Assembly (NCBI RefSeq): GCF_018130215.1
Contig: NZ_JAFCKQ010000007.1
Location: 175,160-239,159 of the forward strand
Origin: Bradyrhizobium jicamae
Lineage (GTDB): Bacteria > Pseudomonadota > Alphaproteobacteria > Rhizobiales > Xanthobacteraceae
Direction: 5' to 3'
Length of the DNA: 64,000 nt
The notes under the pieces are model-generated. The model was not told the DNA's origin. It saw only the letters and a program-made list of their open reading frames with translations, and did no database searches. Positions 15,345-23,951 of the stretch are shown here, in pieces. The first letter of the stretch is position 1. Each line of letters begins with the position of its first letter. Position numbers and translations under genes: made by a program.

Positions 15345-17125
15345 GACTTGGCTGCCCCCGCATCGGCGACGATCTTGATCGGGGTCGGCGGCGCGACCCG
15401 CTGCAATACCTGGCCGAGCACGGTCTCCTTCGGACCGAAGGTCTGCATGCGGCCCTCCTTCAGCACCAGGAGCTGATCGACGCCCTCGATGCCGACCGGC
15501 CGGTGCGCGACCACGACGACGATCGCGCCGCGTTCGCGCGCGGCACGCACCGCACGGGTCAGCGCCTCGTCGCCATCGCTGTCGAGATTGGAGTTCGGCT
15601 CGTCGAGCACGATCAGGAACGGATTGCCGTAGAGCGCGCGAGCCAGCGCCACGCGCTGCGCCTGGCCGGCGGAGAGCGCGGAGCCCTGCTCGCCGACCTG
15701 GGTGTCGTAGCCCTCGCGCATCTTGATGATCATCTCATGCACGCCGGCTTCCTTGGCGGCGGCGATGATACCCTCGGATTTGGCTTCGGGGTCAAAACGG
15801 CTGATGTTCTGCGCCACCGAGCCGTTGAACAGCTCGACGTCCTGCGGCAGGTAGCCGACATAGCGTCCCAGCACATCCGACGACCATTGGTCCAGCGCCG
15901 CACCGTCGAGCCGCACCTTGCCGCGTGCCGGCGTCCAGACACCGACCAGCGCACGGATCAGCGACGACTTGCCGGAGCCGCTCGGACCGATCACGCCGAG
16001 ACCCGTGCCGGCCTCGACCGCGAAGCTGATGTCCTGCACGATCAAACGCTGGTCGCCCGGCGCGACCATGCTCACGCCCTCGACCGACAGCCTCCTGGTC
16101 GGCGGCTGCAACAGGGTCTGCTCGGGCCGCGCCGGCATCTGCTGCAGGAGACGATTGAGCCGCTGCCAGCTCTGGCGCGCGGCGACGAACCCCTTCCAAT
16201 GCGCGATCGCAAGATCGACCGGCGCCAGCGCCCGCGCGCTCAGGATCGAGCCGGCGATGATGATGCCGCCGGTCGCTTCCTGGTGGATCACGAGATAGGC
16301 GCCGACAGCGAGCACCGAGGATTGCAGCATCATGCGCAGCACCTTGGCGACGGCACCCAACCCGCCGGTAACGTCGCTGGCACGCTGGTTGCCGGCCAGA
16401 TAATCCTCGTTTGCCTCGTTCCAGCGCTTGTTCATCCGCCCGGCCATGCCCATCGCGACGAGCACCTCGGCGTTACGGCGGCTGGAGGCGGCGAGATCGT
16501 TGCGCCGCGCCGCGAGCGTCATCGCCTCCTTCGCCGGACTGCGCGACATGTATTCGGTGATCAGCGTCAGCGTCACCAGGATGACGGCGCCGACCAGCGC
16601 GGTGACGCCGAGCAGCCAGTGGAACGCAAAGCAGATCGCCATGTAGAACGGCAGCCAGGGCAGGTCGAAGAACGCGCCCGGTCCCATGCTGCCGAGGAAA
16701 GAGCGGACATTGTCGAGGTCGCGCAGCGGCAGCAGACCCTCGGTGCGATTACCCATCATCAGGGGCATCCGCACGACAGTGTCGAACACCCGCGCATTGA
16801 GGGCTTCGTCGAGCGAAGTTCCAACGCGGCCGAGGATCCGGCCGCGCAGCAGATCGAGCACGCCCTGGGCCATGTAGAGGCCGGCGGCGATCACCACGAG
16901 GCCGACCAAGGTCGGAACACTGCGGCTCGGCAGCACCCGGTCGTAGACCTGCAGCATGAACATCGAACCTGTCAAATAGAGCAGGTTGATCATGCAACTC
17001 ATGAGACCGACGCCGATGAAGGCACTGCGACACGCTCGCAGCGCCTCACCCAGTTCGGAACGCCGGACGGCGGGAGCGACTGCCATTAAATTGGATCTCT
17101 GCAAATCGGGATCGGTAATGGTCAC
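15341..17125 (-). CDS. Type I secretion ABC transporter/permease-ATPase (PrtD type)
   Basis: 594 residues. The N-terminal half holds about six membrane helices without a C39 peptidase domain. The C-terminal ATPase has Walker A GPSGSGKSSLIRAL, Q-loop LPQDVELFNGSVAQNI, signature LSAGQAQRVALARALYG, Walker B FLIVLDEPNSNLD and H-loop VVVVAHRP. That is the PrtD/AprD class, which exports proteins carrying an uncleaved C-terminal signal such as RTX proteases and adhesins. It is the first gene of a two-gene unit with the adaptor; the promoter is expected in 17126-17244. Confidence 0.92.
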   Translation of the reverse strand: MTITDPDLQRSNLMAVAPAVRRSELGEALRACRSAFIGVGLMSCMINLLYLTGSMFMLQVYDRVLPSRSVPTLVGLVVIAAGLYMAQGVLDLLRGRILGRVGTSLDEALNARVFDTVVRMPLMMGNRTEGLLPLRDLDNVRSFLGSMGPGAFFDLPWLPFYMAICFAFHWLLGVTALVGAVILVTLTLITEYMSRSPAKEAMTLAARRNDLAASSRRNAEVLVAMGMAGRMNKRWNEANEDYLAGNQRASDVTGGLGAVAKVLRMMLQSSVLAVGAYLVIHQEATGGIIIAGSILSARALAPVDLAIAHWKGFVAARQSWQRLNRLLQQMPARPEQTLLQPPTRRLSVEGVSMVAPGDQRLIVQDISFAVEAGTGLGVIGPSGSGKSSLIRALVGVWTPARGKVRLDGAALDQWSSDVLGRYVGYLPQDVELFNGSVAQNISRFDPEAKSEGIIAAAKEAGVHEMIIKMREGYDTQVGEQGSALSAGQAQRVALARALYGNPFLIVLDEPNSNLDSDGDEALTRAVRAARERGAIVVVVAHRPVGIEGVDQLLVLKEGRMQTFGPKETVLGQVLQRVAPPTPIKIVADAGAAKS

Positions 17126-17244
17126 GTTTTACCGATGTTCGCGACCATCGTCCATTTGTGGCTTTCGTTCATTTAAGTCGCGTTAACCCGGGGCCGGGTT
17201 CGCGGCTCGATTTCGAGATGGCACGGGGAGTTGAAGGAAAATGG

Positions 17245-18027
17245 CTAGCTTGCCGCCGAACCGATCCGGGCCGGGGAAAAGGGCACGAGAATGACCGACA
17301 TCGAGACCCGGCCGATCTCGCCATGCCGGTCGAGCAGCACACCGCTGCCGACGCCGAGCCCGCTCTCCGGACGCCAGCGGGTCTCGGCCCGGATGCCGAC
17401 CCATTCGCCACGTGGCGGCCTGAACAACTGGACCGCCAGATTGGGATTGGGGTCCGCGACGACATCCTGGACAGGCCGGCCGATGCCATGGGTCCAGTCG
17501 GCGGGACCGAGCACCTGCGCGAGCGGACCGGCGCCCGGGATCACGCTGTGAAGCATGCGGAACCAGGCGGCATCGCCGCCGGCGCGAGCCTCCATCGCGT
17601 CCATGAACCAGCTGCGGCCTTGGATTGCGTGCGGGCGATGCTGCGGAAACGCGGAGGGATCGACAGAATCGGCCGCATAGCCACGAAAACCTGGAACCTC
17701 GACCGCGCGTTCGCGTGACATGGTGATCCGGACCGTGGCGCAGGGCTGCGCATCGCCGACCGGCCACAACGTGTTGTCGACGACGCTGACGCGGCCACCT
17801 TCGGTCACGACGGCAAGCTCGGTGCGCAACTCCGCCATCGGCGTCGGCCGCAGGAAGCAGGCTGCGGCCGAGATCGCCGTTCCCCAGTTGCGCGCGCCGG
17901 CCAGCGCCTCGACCTCCGCGGTCAAGAGACTCGCGACCGCCCCGCCCTGCAGGCCGGCGAATGGCCCCGCCGCAAGGGCGGAAGGTCTCCAATGATGCGG
18001 CGTATCAAGCGGTTCGAAGATGGCCAA
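17245..18027 (-). CDS. Thioesterase-family (hot-dog fold) protein
   Basis: The conserved part begins FEPLDTPHHWRPSALAAGPFAGLQGGAVASLLTAEVE, where AGPFAGLQGGAVASLL is the helix of a double hot-dog acyl-CoA thioesterase. The second domain contains SWFMDAMEARAGG, GPADWTHGIGRPVQDVVADPNPNLAVQLFRPPRGEWVGIRAETRW. Acyl-CoA or acyl-thioester hydrolysis is the likely activity; the natural substrate is unknown. The start is uncertain: a TTG at 18027 matches the beginning of the conserved region, while the frame is open to 18105, which would overlap the divergent LysR gene. No good Shine-Dalgarno decides it. Confidence 0.75.
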   Translation of the reverse strand: MAIFEPLDTPHHWRPSALAAGPFAGLQGGAVASLLTAEVEALAGARNWGTAISAAACFLRPTPMAELRTELAVVTEGGRVSVVDNTLWPVGDAQPCATVRITMSRERAVEVPGFRGYAADSVDPSAFPQHRPHAIQGRSWFMDAMEARAGGDAAWFRMLHSVIPGAGPLAQVLGPADWTHGIGRPVQDVVADPNPNLAVQLFRPPRGEWVGIRAETRWRPESGLGVGSGVLLDRHGEIGRVSMSVILVPFSPARIGSAAS

Positions 18028-18091
18028 CAGGGGCGGTCCGTGAGATGAGAAACATTGAGCAATCCGGCAATCTGAGCCAGGAATAATGGCC

Positions 18092-19045
18092 ATGACAAAA
18101 GGCAATTCGTCACTTCAGGTGAACCAGATTCATCTATCGGGCGGACCTGACTCCCGGCTGATTCCGCCGTTGACGGCACTGCTCGCTTTCGAGCGCGCGG
18201 CGACGCTATTGAGCTTTCGCCGGGCCGCGCGCGACCTGGCACTGAGCCCTTCCGCGATCAGCCATCAGATCCGCGGGCTGGAAGAGCAGTTTGGCACCAA
18301 ACTGTTCGTGCGCGGCGCGCGCTCGGTGCGCCTGACCGCCGAGGGCGAGCGCTATCTTGCAAAAGTGTCGGCGGGGCTGGCGACCTTGCAGGAGGCGAGC
18401 CGCGACATGCTGCAGCAGCGCCGCGAGACCAGCGGCGAACTGTGGATCAGCTCGCTGCCGTTCTTCACCAGCACCGTGCTGCTGCCGGCACTGCCGGAGT
18501 TCAAGCGGCGGCATCCGCAATTGACGCTGCGGATCGAAGCCACCCATCAATATGCCGATTTCAACGCCTCGCGCGTCGACATCGCGATCCGCTACGGACG
18601 GGAGCATGCGGCGGGGCTGAAGATCGAGCCGCTGATCGAGGTCAGGAGCCTGCCGGTCTGCGCGCCGGCACTCGTCAAGGGCGGCTTGCGAACACCCACG
18701 GACCTGGCCCGCGAGGTGCTGATCCATGTCACCGGCCAGCCACGGACCTGGCCCGTTTGGCTCAAGGAGGCCGGGCTACCGCATCTGGCGCCGCGCGGGC
18801 ATTTGTGGCTCGACAGCGTGCCGGCGATGCTTGAGGCCGCCGAGCACGGGCTCGGGGTCGCGCTGGGGATGGCGCCGCTCATCAAGCTGCGGCCGGGCTT
18901 CGGCAAAAGGCTGGTCGCGCCCTTCGCGTTCGAGGCCGCGCAGGTCGAGACGATCTACCTGATTTCCCGTACCGAGCAGGCACGGGACCGGCGGATATCA
19001 GCTGTCCGACGCTGGATCGCGGACGCCGTCGCCCGCGCGGGCTGA
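18092..19045 (+). CDS. LysR-family regulator, GcvA-like
   Basis: About 317 residues. IPPLTALLAFERAATLLSFRRAARDLALSPSAISHQIRGLEEQFGTKLFVRGARSVRLTAEGE is the winged helix-turn-helix. The effector domain has VDIAIRYGREHAAGLKIEPL and VLIHVTGQPRTWPVWLKEAGL, which place it with GcvA-type regulators. ATG 18092 lies 8 bases after AGGAA; ATG 18086 is also possible. It is divergent from the thioesterase gene, with almost no spacer, so the two promoters probably overlap and the regulator may act on the thioesterase. Its stop abuts the stop of the convergent GlsB-like gene without a spacer. Confidence 0.88.
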   Translation: MTKGNSSLQVNQIHLSGGPDSRLIPPLTALLAFERAATLLSFRRAARDLALSPSAISHQIRGLEEQFGTKLFVRGARSVRLTAEGERYLAKVSAGLATLQEASRDMLQQRRETSGELWISSLPFFTSTVLLPALPEFKRRHPQLTLRIEATHQYADFNASRVDIAIRYGREHAAGLKIEPLIEVRSLPVCAPALVKGGLRTPTDLAREVLIHVTGQPRTWPVWLKEAGLPHLAPRGHLWLDSVPAMLEAAEHGLGVALGMAPLIKLRPGFGKRLVAPFAFEAAQVETIYLISRTEQARDRRISAVRRWIADAVARAG

Positions 19046-19303
19046 CTACCTTCGCACCAGCCGAACGATCAGCAGCAGGATGATCGCGCCGATCGCGGAA
19101 TAGATGATCTCGGACACCAGGCCGCCGCCGAGATGGAAGCCGAGCCGCGGGAAGATCAGCGTGGAAATGAACGCGCCGGCGATGCCGACCACGATGTCGC
19201 CGACGATGCCGAGACCCGCACCGCGCACGATCTTGCCGGCGAGCCAGCCCGCGGCGAGGCCGACAAACAGAATGACGATGATGCCTTGACCCGACAGATA
19301 CAT
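19046..19303 (-). CDS. GlsB/YeaQ/YmgE-family stress-response membrane protein
   Basis: 85 residues with three hydrophobic helices. The family pattern is clear: GIIVILFVGLAAGWLAGKIVRGAGLGIVGDIVVGIAGAFISTLIFPRLGFHLGG...IIYSAIGAIILLLIVRLVRR, with glycine-rich helices and a short basic tail. Proteins of this group (also called transglycosylase-associated) are inner-membrane stress proteins of unclear mechanism. It is a single gene, 90 bp downstream of the ABC ATPase start-to-stop direction, and converges on the LysR gene. Confidence 0.88.
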   Translation of the reverse strand: MYLSGQGIIVILFVGLAAGWLAGKIVRGAGLGIVGDIVVGIAGAFISTLIFPRLGFHLGGGLVSEIIYSAIGAIILLLIVRLVRR

Positions 19304-19393
19304 GGACGCCCCCAGTCCCTGCGCGCCATGCTGCGCGCCGCCCGGAACCTAGCGTTATTTCCGCGAGGTGACGACTGGAATCTGACGCAAGCG

Positions 19394-20371
19394 CTAGCTT
19401 GCTGCCATCGCCGGCCCGGCCAGCACGCAGCGCGCGAGATGGCCGGGCGCGATCTCGACGCTGGCCGGCAACCCTTCGCTGCAGCGCGGCTGGGCGAGGC
19501 CGCAGCGCGGCGCAAAGGAGCAACTGGACGGTGCGCGATCGAGCGAGGGCGGCGTGCCCGGGATCGTCCCCAGCCGCTCGCCGCGCCTGGCGCCGTGAAT
19601 GGTCGAGGCCAATAACCCCTTGGCGTAGGGATGGACCGGCGTGCGCACGATGTCGCGAAGAGCACCCCGCTCCACGATCTGGCCGGCATACATCACCGCG
19701 ACGCGGTCGCAGATCTCGATCGCGACGCCGATGTCGTGGGTGACGAAGATGACGGACATGCCGAACTCGCGCTGCAACTCGCGCAGCAGCAGCAGGATCT
19801 GGATCTGCACGGTGGCGTCGAGCGCCGTGGTCGGCTCGTCCGCGAGCAGGATCTTCGGCTTGCAGGCTAGCGCCAGCGCGATCATCGCGCGCTGCCGCAT
19901 GCCACCCGACATCTCGTGCGGATAGGAGTCGAGCCGACGCTTCGCCGAGGGAATCCGGACCACCTCGAGCATCTCGAGCGCACGCGCGACAGCTTCGCGC
20001 TCGCTCTTGCCCTCGTGCCGCATCACGGTTTCGGCGATCTGCCGGCCGATGGTGTAGACCGGATCGAGCGCCAGCGCCGGCTCCTGGAAGATCATCGAGA
20101 CCGTCTGGCCGCGGAAGGCCGACAGCGTCTCGTCGTCCATCGCCAGCACCTCCTGGCCCAGCACTGCGATGCTGCCGGAGATCTGCGCCCGTTTCTTCGG
20201 CAGCAGCCGCATCAACGCCCGCAGCGTCACGCTCTTGCCGGAGCCGGACTCGCCGAGCAACCCCAACACCTCGCCTTCGCCGAGCGACAGGCTGAGATCG
20301 TTCACGGCATGAATCGTGCGATCGCCGGTGAAGCGGATGGTGAGGTTGCTGATCTCGACGAGGTTGGTCAT
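19394..20371 (-). CDS. Dipeptide/oligopeptide-type ABC importer ATPase (DppD-like)
   Basis: 325 residues. Walker A GESGSGKSVTLRALMRLLP, Q-loop FQEPALALDPVYTIGRQIAE, signature MSGGMRQRAMIALALACKPKILLADEPTTALD and H-loop VTHDIG are all intact. The C-terminal Cys-rich CSFAPRCGLAQPRCSEGLP is the extension of the Opp/Dpp ATPase group (it can hold an iron-sulfur cluster in relatives). It is the last gene of a seven-gene unit (24905 down to 19394, plus the binding protein at 24967) and overlaps the amidase by 4 bases. It pairs with the second ATPase at 21983 to power the two permeases. Confidence 0.92.
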   Translation of the reverse strand: MTNLVEISNLTIRFTGDRTIHAVNDLSLSLGEGEVLGLLGESGSGKSVTLRALMRLLPKKRAQISGSIAVLGQEVLAMDDETLSAFRGQTVSMIFQEPALALDPVYTIGRQIAETVMRHEGKSEREAVARALEMLEVVRIPSAKRRLDSYPHEMSGGMRQRAMIALALACKPKILLADEPTTALDATVQIQILLLLRELQREFGMSVIFVTHDIGVAIEICDRVAVMYAGQIVERGALRDIVRTPVHPYAKGLLASTIHGARRGERLGTIPGTPPSLDRAPSSCSFAPRCGLAQPRCSEGLPASVEIAPGHLARCVLAGPAMAAS

Positions 20372-21780
20372 GCTGACGTCGGCATCCGGGCATGGAAGTC
20401 GGTCACACGCTGGAAGGCGGCGCCGATCCGGAGCAGTACGGCCTCTTCAAAGGCGCGGCCGATCAGCTGCATGCCGACCGGCAGGCCCGTCCTGGTGAAG
20501 CCGGAGGGGATCGCGAGCGAAGGCAGGCCAAGATAGTTGACCGGGCGGGTGAACCGCGTCAGCCGCTGGATCACGGCCTCGGCGCCCGGGCCGTTGCCGA
20601 CGTCGCTCTCGGCAATGGTCGGCGCCGGGATCGGCCCGACCGGTGCGATGACCGCATCGATACCGCTGACGGCAGCATTGTGCGCGGCAAGCGCCGGCCC
20701 GCGCCAGCGCATCGTCTCCAGATAAGTGACCGCCGGAATGGCGAGGCCGTTCTGCAGGCGCATCAGGACCTGGGCGCCGTAATCCTGCGGCCGCTCGATC
20801 ATCCAGCGCTTGTGGAAGGCGGCTGACTCCGCCGCAAGCACCAGTTGCGACGCGGCGCTGAGCTGGCGCTGATCCGGCAGCTCGACCTTGACGATCTCGG
20901 CGCCGTCCTTCCTCAGCGTCTCGATGGTCTCGTCGAGGACGCGCGCGACCTCGGGATCGAGATCGTCGACATAGAACGCCGTGGGCACGCCGATCTTCAG
21001 CCCCTTCAGCGGCTCGCGTGTCGCAGCAAGATAGTCCGGCACCGGTTGCGTCGAGGCCGTGAGATCCTCGGGATCGGAGCCTGCCATCAGGCCGAGCAGC
21101 AGCGCGCAATCCTCGGCGGTCTGCGCCAGCGGACCGACGGTGTCGAGCGACTGCGACAGCGGCATCGCGCCGGCGCGGCTGACGCGTCCGACCGTGGTCT
21201 TGAGACCGGTCACGCCGCAGAAATGCGCGGGCATCCGGATCGAGCCGCCGGTGTCGGAGCCGAGCGCAGCAAAGGTCAGGCGCGCGGCAACCGCCGAACC
21301 CGACCCGGACGACGAGCCGCCGGTGATGTGATCGACGTTCCAGGGATTATGCACTGCGCCGTAATGCACGTTGTGGCCGGTCGGGCCGAACGCGAATTCG
21401 ACCATCTGCAGCGAGCCCAGCCGGACCTGCCCGGCATCCTTCAGCCGCTGCAGCGCGGTCGCGGTCGTCTTCGGCACGAAATCGCGGCGGATCAGCGAGC
21501 CGCAGGTCACGACCTTGCCGGCCTCGTAATACATGTCCTTGTGCGCCATCGGCACGCCATGCAACACACCGTGGCTGCTTCCCTTGGCGAGATCGGCGTC
21601 AGCCGCGTCGGCGGCGGCGAGCGCCTGTTCCGCCTCGATTGTCATATAGGCGTTGAGACGCGGCTGCCATTCCGCGATCCGGTGCAGCACCGCGCGCGTC
21701 ACCTCGCGCGAGGACACCTTCTTCTCGGCAATCGCCTTGGCGACCGCGACGAGCGTCATCAATGCGGGCTCGGTGCTCAT
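20368..21780 (-). CDS. Amidase-signature family amidase embedded in the peptide ABC operon
   Basis: 470 residues. The Ser-cisSer-Lys triad is K81 (GVPMAHKDMYY), S156 (ITGGSSSGSGSA) and S180 (SDTGGSIRMPA), with the 75 and 24 residue spacings of the family. The enzyme hydrolyses a carboxamide and releases ammonia or an amine. It overlaps genes on both sides by ATGA (20368-20371 and 21777-21780). Being made with an importer and with a tiny GatC/AtzG-like protein, it probably deamidates the imported compound in the cytoplasm. A sigma-54 promoter heads the unit, which fits a nitrogen-scavenging role. Confidence 0.9.
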   Translation of the reverse strand: MSTEPALMTLVAVAKAIAEKKVSSREVTRAVLHRIAEWQPRLNAYMTIEAEQALAAADAADADLAKGSSHGVLHGVPMAHKDMYYEAGKVVTCGSLIRRDFVPKTTATALQRLKDAGQVRLGSLQMVEFAFGPTGHNVHYGAVHNPWNVDHITGGSSSGSGSAVAARLTFAALGSDTGGSIRMPAHFCGVTGLKTTVGRVSRAGAMPLSQSLDTVGPLAQTAEDCALLLGLMAGSDPEDLTASTQPVPDYLAATREPLKGLKIGVPTAFYVDDLDPEVARVLDETIETLRKDGAEIVKVELPDQRQLSAASQLVLAAESAAFHKRWMIERPQDYGAQVLMRLQNGLAIPAVTYLETMRWRGPALAAHNAAVSGIDAVIAPVGPIPAPTIAESDVGNGPGAEAVIQRLTRFTRPVNYLGLPSLAIPSGFTRTGLPVGMQLIGRAFEEAVLLRIGAAFQRVTDFHARMPTSA

Positions 21781-21986
21781 TTCGACACCTTCCCGGGCTT
21801 CTGTGCGATCTGCGCCAGCAGGAAGCTCGCGGGTTCAAGGTCCATGGGCAGCGTGCCGGAGATCGGCGTAAATCCGTCGAATGCGGGCCCGATCGACGTC
21901 GCGATGCGGTTGGCAACCTCGTCGTCGGCCGGCACGTCGGCGACATGCGCCATCGCCTTGACGTCCTTGGGGGTGGGTCTTGTCAT
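21777..21986 (-). CDS. 69-residue protein, possible GatC/AtzG-like partner of the amidase
   Basis: Starts at ATG 21986, sharing ATGA with the end of the upstream ATPase gene, and ends inside ATGA with the amidase start. The sequence is acidic, one N-terminal helix (PTPKDVKAMAHVADVPADDEVANRIATSIG) and then a FTPISGTLPMDLEPASFLLAQ tail. Small proteins placed like this before an amidase (GatC for GatA, AtzG for AtzE) bind the amidase and stabilise it; the proline/acidic tail is like theirs. The match is by size, position and pattern, not by a strong motif. It is not an independent enzyme. Confidence 0.75.
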   Translation of the reverse strand: MTRPTPKDVKAMAHVADVPADDEVANRIATSIGPAFDGFTPISGTLPMDLEPASFLLAQIAQKPGKVSK

Positions 21987-23059
21987 GCCGCATCGTCTCC
22001 TCTTGCCTTTGCCGGCGCACGGCTGTGCCCCGAGCCCGGGACGGCCATGTAGCACGCCGCCTGATGGCCCATTGTATCGAGATCGCCGAGCTTTGGCGTG
22101 TCGTTTGCGCAGACCGGCTCCGCGAACGGGCAACGGGTGTGAAACCGGCAGCCCGACGGCGGATCGATCGGATTCGGCGGGTCGCCCGAGATCGGCGGCA
22201 CCTCGGTGCGCCGGTCCGGAACGGATGAGGGCATCGCCGCCAGCAGGGCGCGCGTATAGGGATGCGCGGGCGCGTCCCAGACGGCATCGACCGGGCCGAG
22301 TTCGACGACCTCGCCGAGATACATCACCAGCACGCGGTCGGAGATGTAGCGGACGACGTTGAGATCATGGCTGATGAAGAGATAGGTCAGGCCGAATTCG
22401 CGCTTGAGGTCGGCGAGCAGATTGAGCACCTGCGCCTCGACCGATTTGTCGAGCGCGGAGACCGCCTCATCGAGGATCACCAGCCGCGGCGACAGTGCCA
22501 GCGCACGGGCAATGTTGACACGCTGGCGCTGGCCGCCGGAAATCTCGTGCGGATAGCGGTTGGCGAAGGTTTCGGGTCGCAAGCCAACCTTGCCGAGCAG
22601 TTCGCGCGCCAGGGTGCGGGCAGCGCCGTCGGCCATCCCGTGAACCTTCGGTCCGAACGCGATCGATTCCTCGATGGTGAGGCGCGGATTCAGCGAGGCG
22701 TAGCTGTCCTGGAACACCATCTGCATGCCGCGGCGCAATTCGCGCAAGGACAGCGATCGGCCGACCTGCATGCCGTCATAGACGATGTCGCCGCCGTCGC
22801 GCGGCATCAGATGCATCAGCAGCCGCGCCGTGGTCGACTTGCCGCAGCCGGACTCGCCGACGATGCCGACGGTCTCGCCCTTCATGACGGCGAACGATAA
22901 GTTGTCGACCGCGCGCACCGTCTTTTGCGGGCTGAAAAGCCCGCCACGGACCGGGAAGTGCTTGGTGAGGCCTTTGACCTGGAGCAGCGGCTGCGCGATG
23001 CCGCCGACGTCCGCGACGGGCTCCAGCATGTCGGCCGGGAGATTTGCCTCGGTCATCAT
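21983..23059 (-). CDS. Dipeptide/oligopeptide-type ABC importer ATPase (DppF-like)
   Basis: 358 residues. Walker A GESGCGKSTTARLLMHLMP, Q-loop FQDSYASLNPRLTIEESIAFG, signature ISGGQRQRVNIARALALSPRLVILDEAVSALDKSVEAQ, H-loop ISHDLNVV. The C-terminal CRFHTRCPFAEPVC belongs to the Opp/Dpp ATPase group. Walker B ends DEAVSALD, the usual variant for this subunit. It follows the permease by one base and overlaps the 69-residue gene. It works with the ATPase at 19394. Alternative start is the second Met (23056). Confidence 0.92.
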   Translation of the reverse strand: MMTEANLPADMLEPVADVGGIAQPLLQVKGLTKHFPVRGGLFSPQKTVRAVDNLSFAVMKGETVGIVGESGCGKSTTARLLMHLMPRDGGDIVYDGMQVGRSLSLRELRRGMQMVFQDSYASLNPRLTIEESIAFGPKVHGMADGAARTLARELLGKVGLRPETFANRYPHEISGGQRQRVNIARALALSPRLVILDEAVSALDKSVEAQVLNLLADLKREFGLTYLFISHDLNVVRYISDRVLVMYLGEVVELGPVDAVWDAPAHPYTRALLAAMPSSVPDRRTEVPPISGDPPNPIDPPSGCRFHTRCPFAEPVCANDTPKLGDLDTMGHQAACYMAVPGSGHSRAPAKARGDDAA

Positions 23060-23060
23060 C

Positions 23061-23948
23061 TCAGTTCCTGATGTCCATCGCGCTGCGCATGCCGTCGCTG
23101 AGGAGATTGAAGCAGATCGAGACTGCGAAGATCATCGCGCCGGGCAGCGCCGCCACCCACGGGTTGACGTAGATCGCGGTGCGCAGGGTGTTGAGCATCA
23201 GCCCCCATTCCGGCTCCGGCGGCTTTGTGCCCAGACCCAGGAAGGACAGACCGGCGGCCAGGATCATCGACACCGAGATCAGTCCGGTGGCGTAGACGAA
23301 GATCGCGCCAAGCACGTTGCCGAGCATGTGCACGCGCATGATGGTGATGGGACCTGCGCCGGAAGCGCGCGCCGCCTCGACGAAGTCCATGTTGCGCACG
23401 CCCGTGGTGACGCTTTCGGCGACGCGGGTGATCTGCGGCACAAACACGATGGTGAGCGACACGATCGAGTTGGTGATGCCGGCGCCCAGCGCGCCGGAGA
23501 TCGCGATCGCAAGCAGCACCGAGGGGAAGGCGTAGAACACGTCGACCGTGCGCATGATCGCGGTGTTGATCCTGCCGCCGACATAGCCGGCGACCAGGCC
23601 GAGCGAGGTGCCGATCGCAAAGGCGAAGATGACAGGCAGGATGCCGACGATCAGCGACAGCCGCCCGCCATAGATCAGCCGCGCCAGCATGTCGCGGCCG
23701 AGTTCGTCGGTGCCGAGCGGATAGCCTGGCGTGCCGATGTGGCGAAGCCGGCGGATCATCGAGCCCTGGTAGGGATCGGCGAGGCCAAGCCACGGTGCGA
23801 GCAGTGCGGAAGCAAATATCAGCACCAGGATGATGGCGCAGGCCATGCTGACCTTGTCGCCGACGATGCGTCGGGCAACGGTCGCCCAATAGCCCCGCGC
23901 CTTGGTCGCGGGTGCCGCCTGCAATGCGGAATCGAGCATCGCGCTCAT
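23061..23948 (-). CDS. Dipeptide-type ABC importer permease (DppC-like)
   Basis: 295 residues with five or six membrane helices. The N-terminal OppC/DppC leader (YWATVARRIVGDKVSMACAIILVLIFASALLAPWLGLADP) precedes the permease domain. The EAA loop reads VEAARASGAGPITIMRVHMLGNVLGAIFV and the end LSFLGLGTKPPEPEWGLML is characteristic of the C-type subunit. It lies 3 bp after the B-type permease and just before the ATPase. Together they form the inner-membrane channel for the solute delivered by one of the two binding proteins. Confidence 0.92.
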   Translation of the reverse strand: MSAMLDSALQAAPATKARGYWATVARRIVGDKVSMACAIILVLIFASALLAPWLGLADPYQGSMIRRLRHIGTPGYPLGTDELGRDMLARLIYGGRLSLIVGILPVIFAFAIGTSLGLVAGYVGGRINTAIMRTVDVFYAFPSVLLAIAISGALGAGITNSIVSLTIVFVPQITRVAESVTTGVRNMDFVEAARASGAGPITIMRVHMLGNVLGAIFVYATGLISVSMILAAGLSFLGLGTKPPEPEWGLMLNTLRTAIYVNPWVAALPGAMIFAVSICFNLLSDGMRSAMDIRN

Positions 23949-23951
23949 GGC

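Noticed and set aside
17126..17244. AACCCG-GGGC-CGGGTT stem as terminator of the thioesterase gene.
   Set aside because: A 6-bp stem with no following T-run on the minus strand; not convincing.
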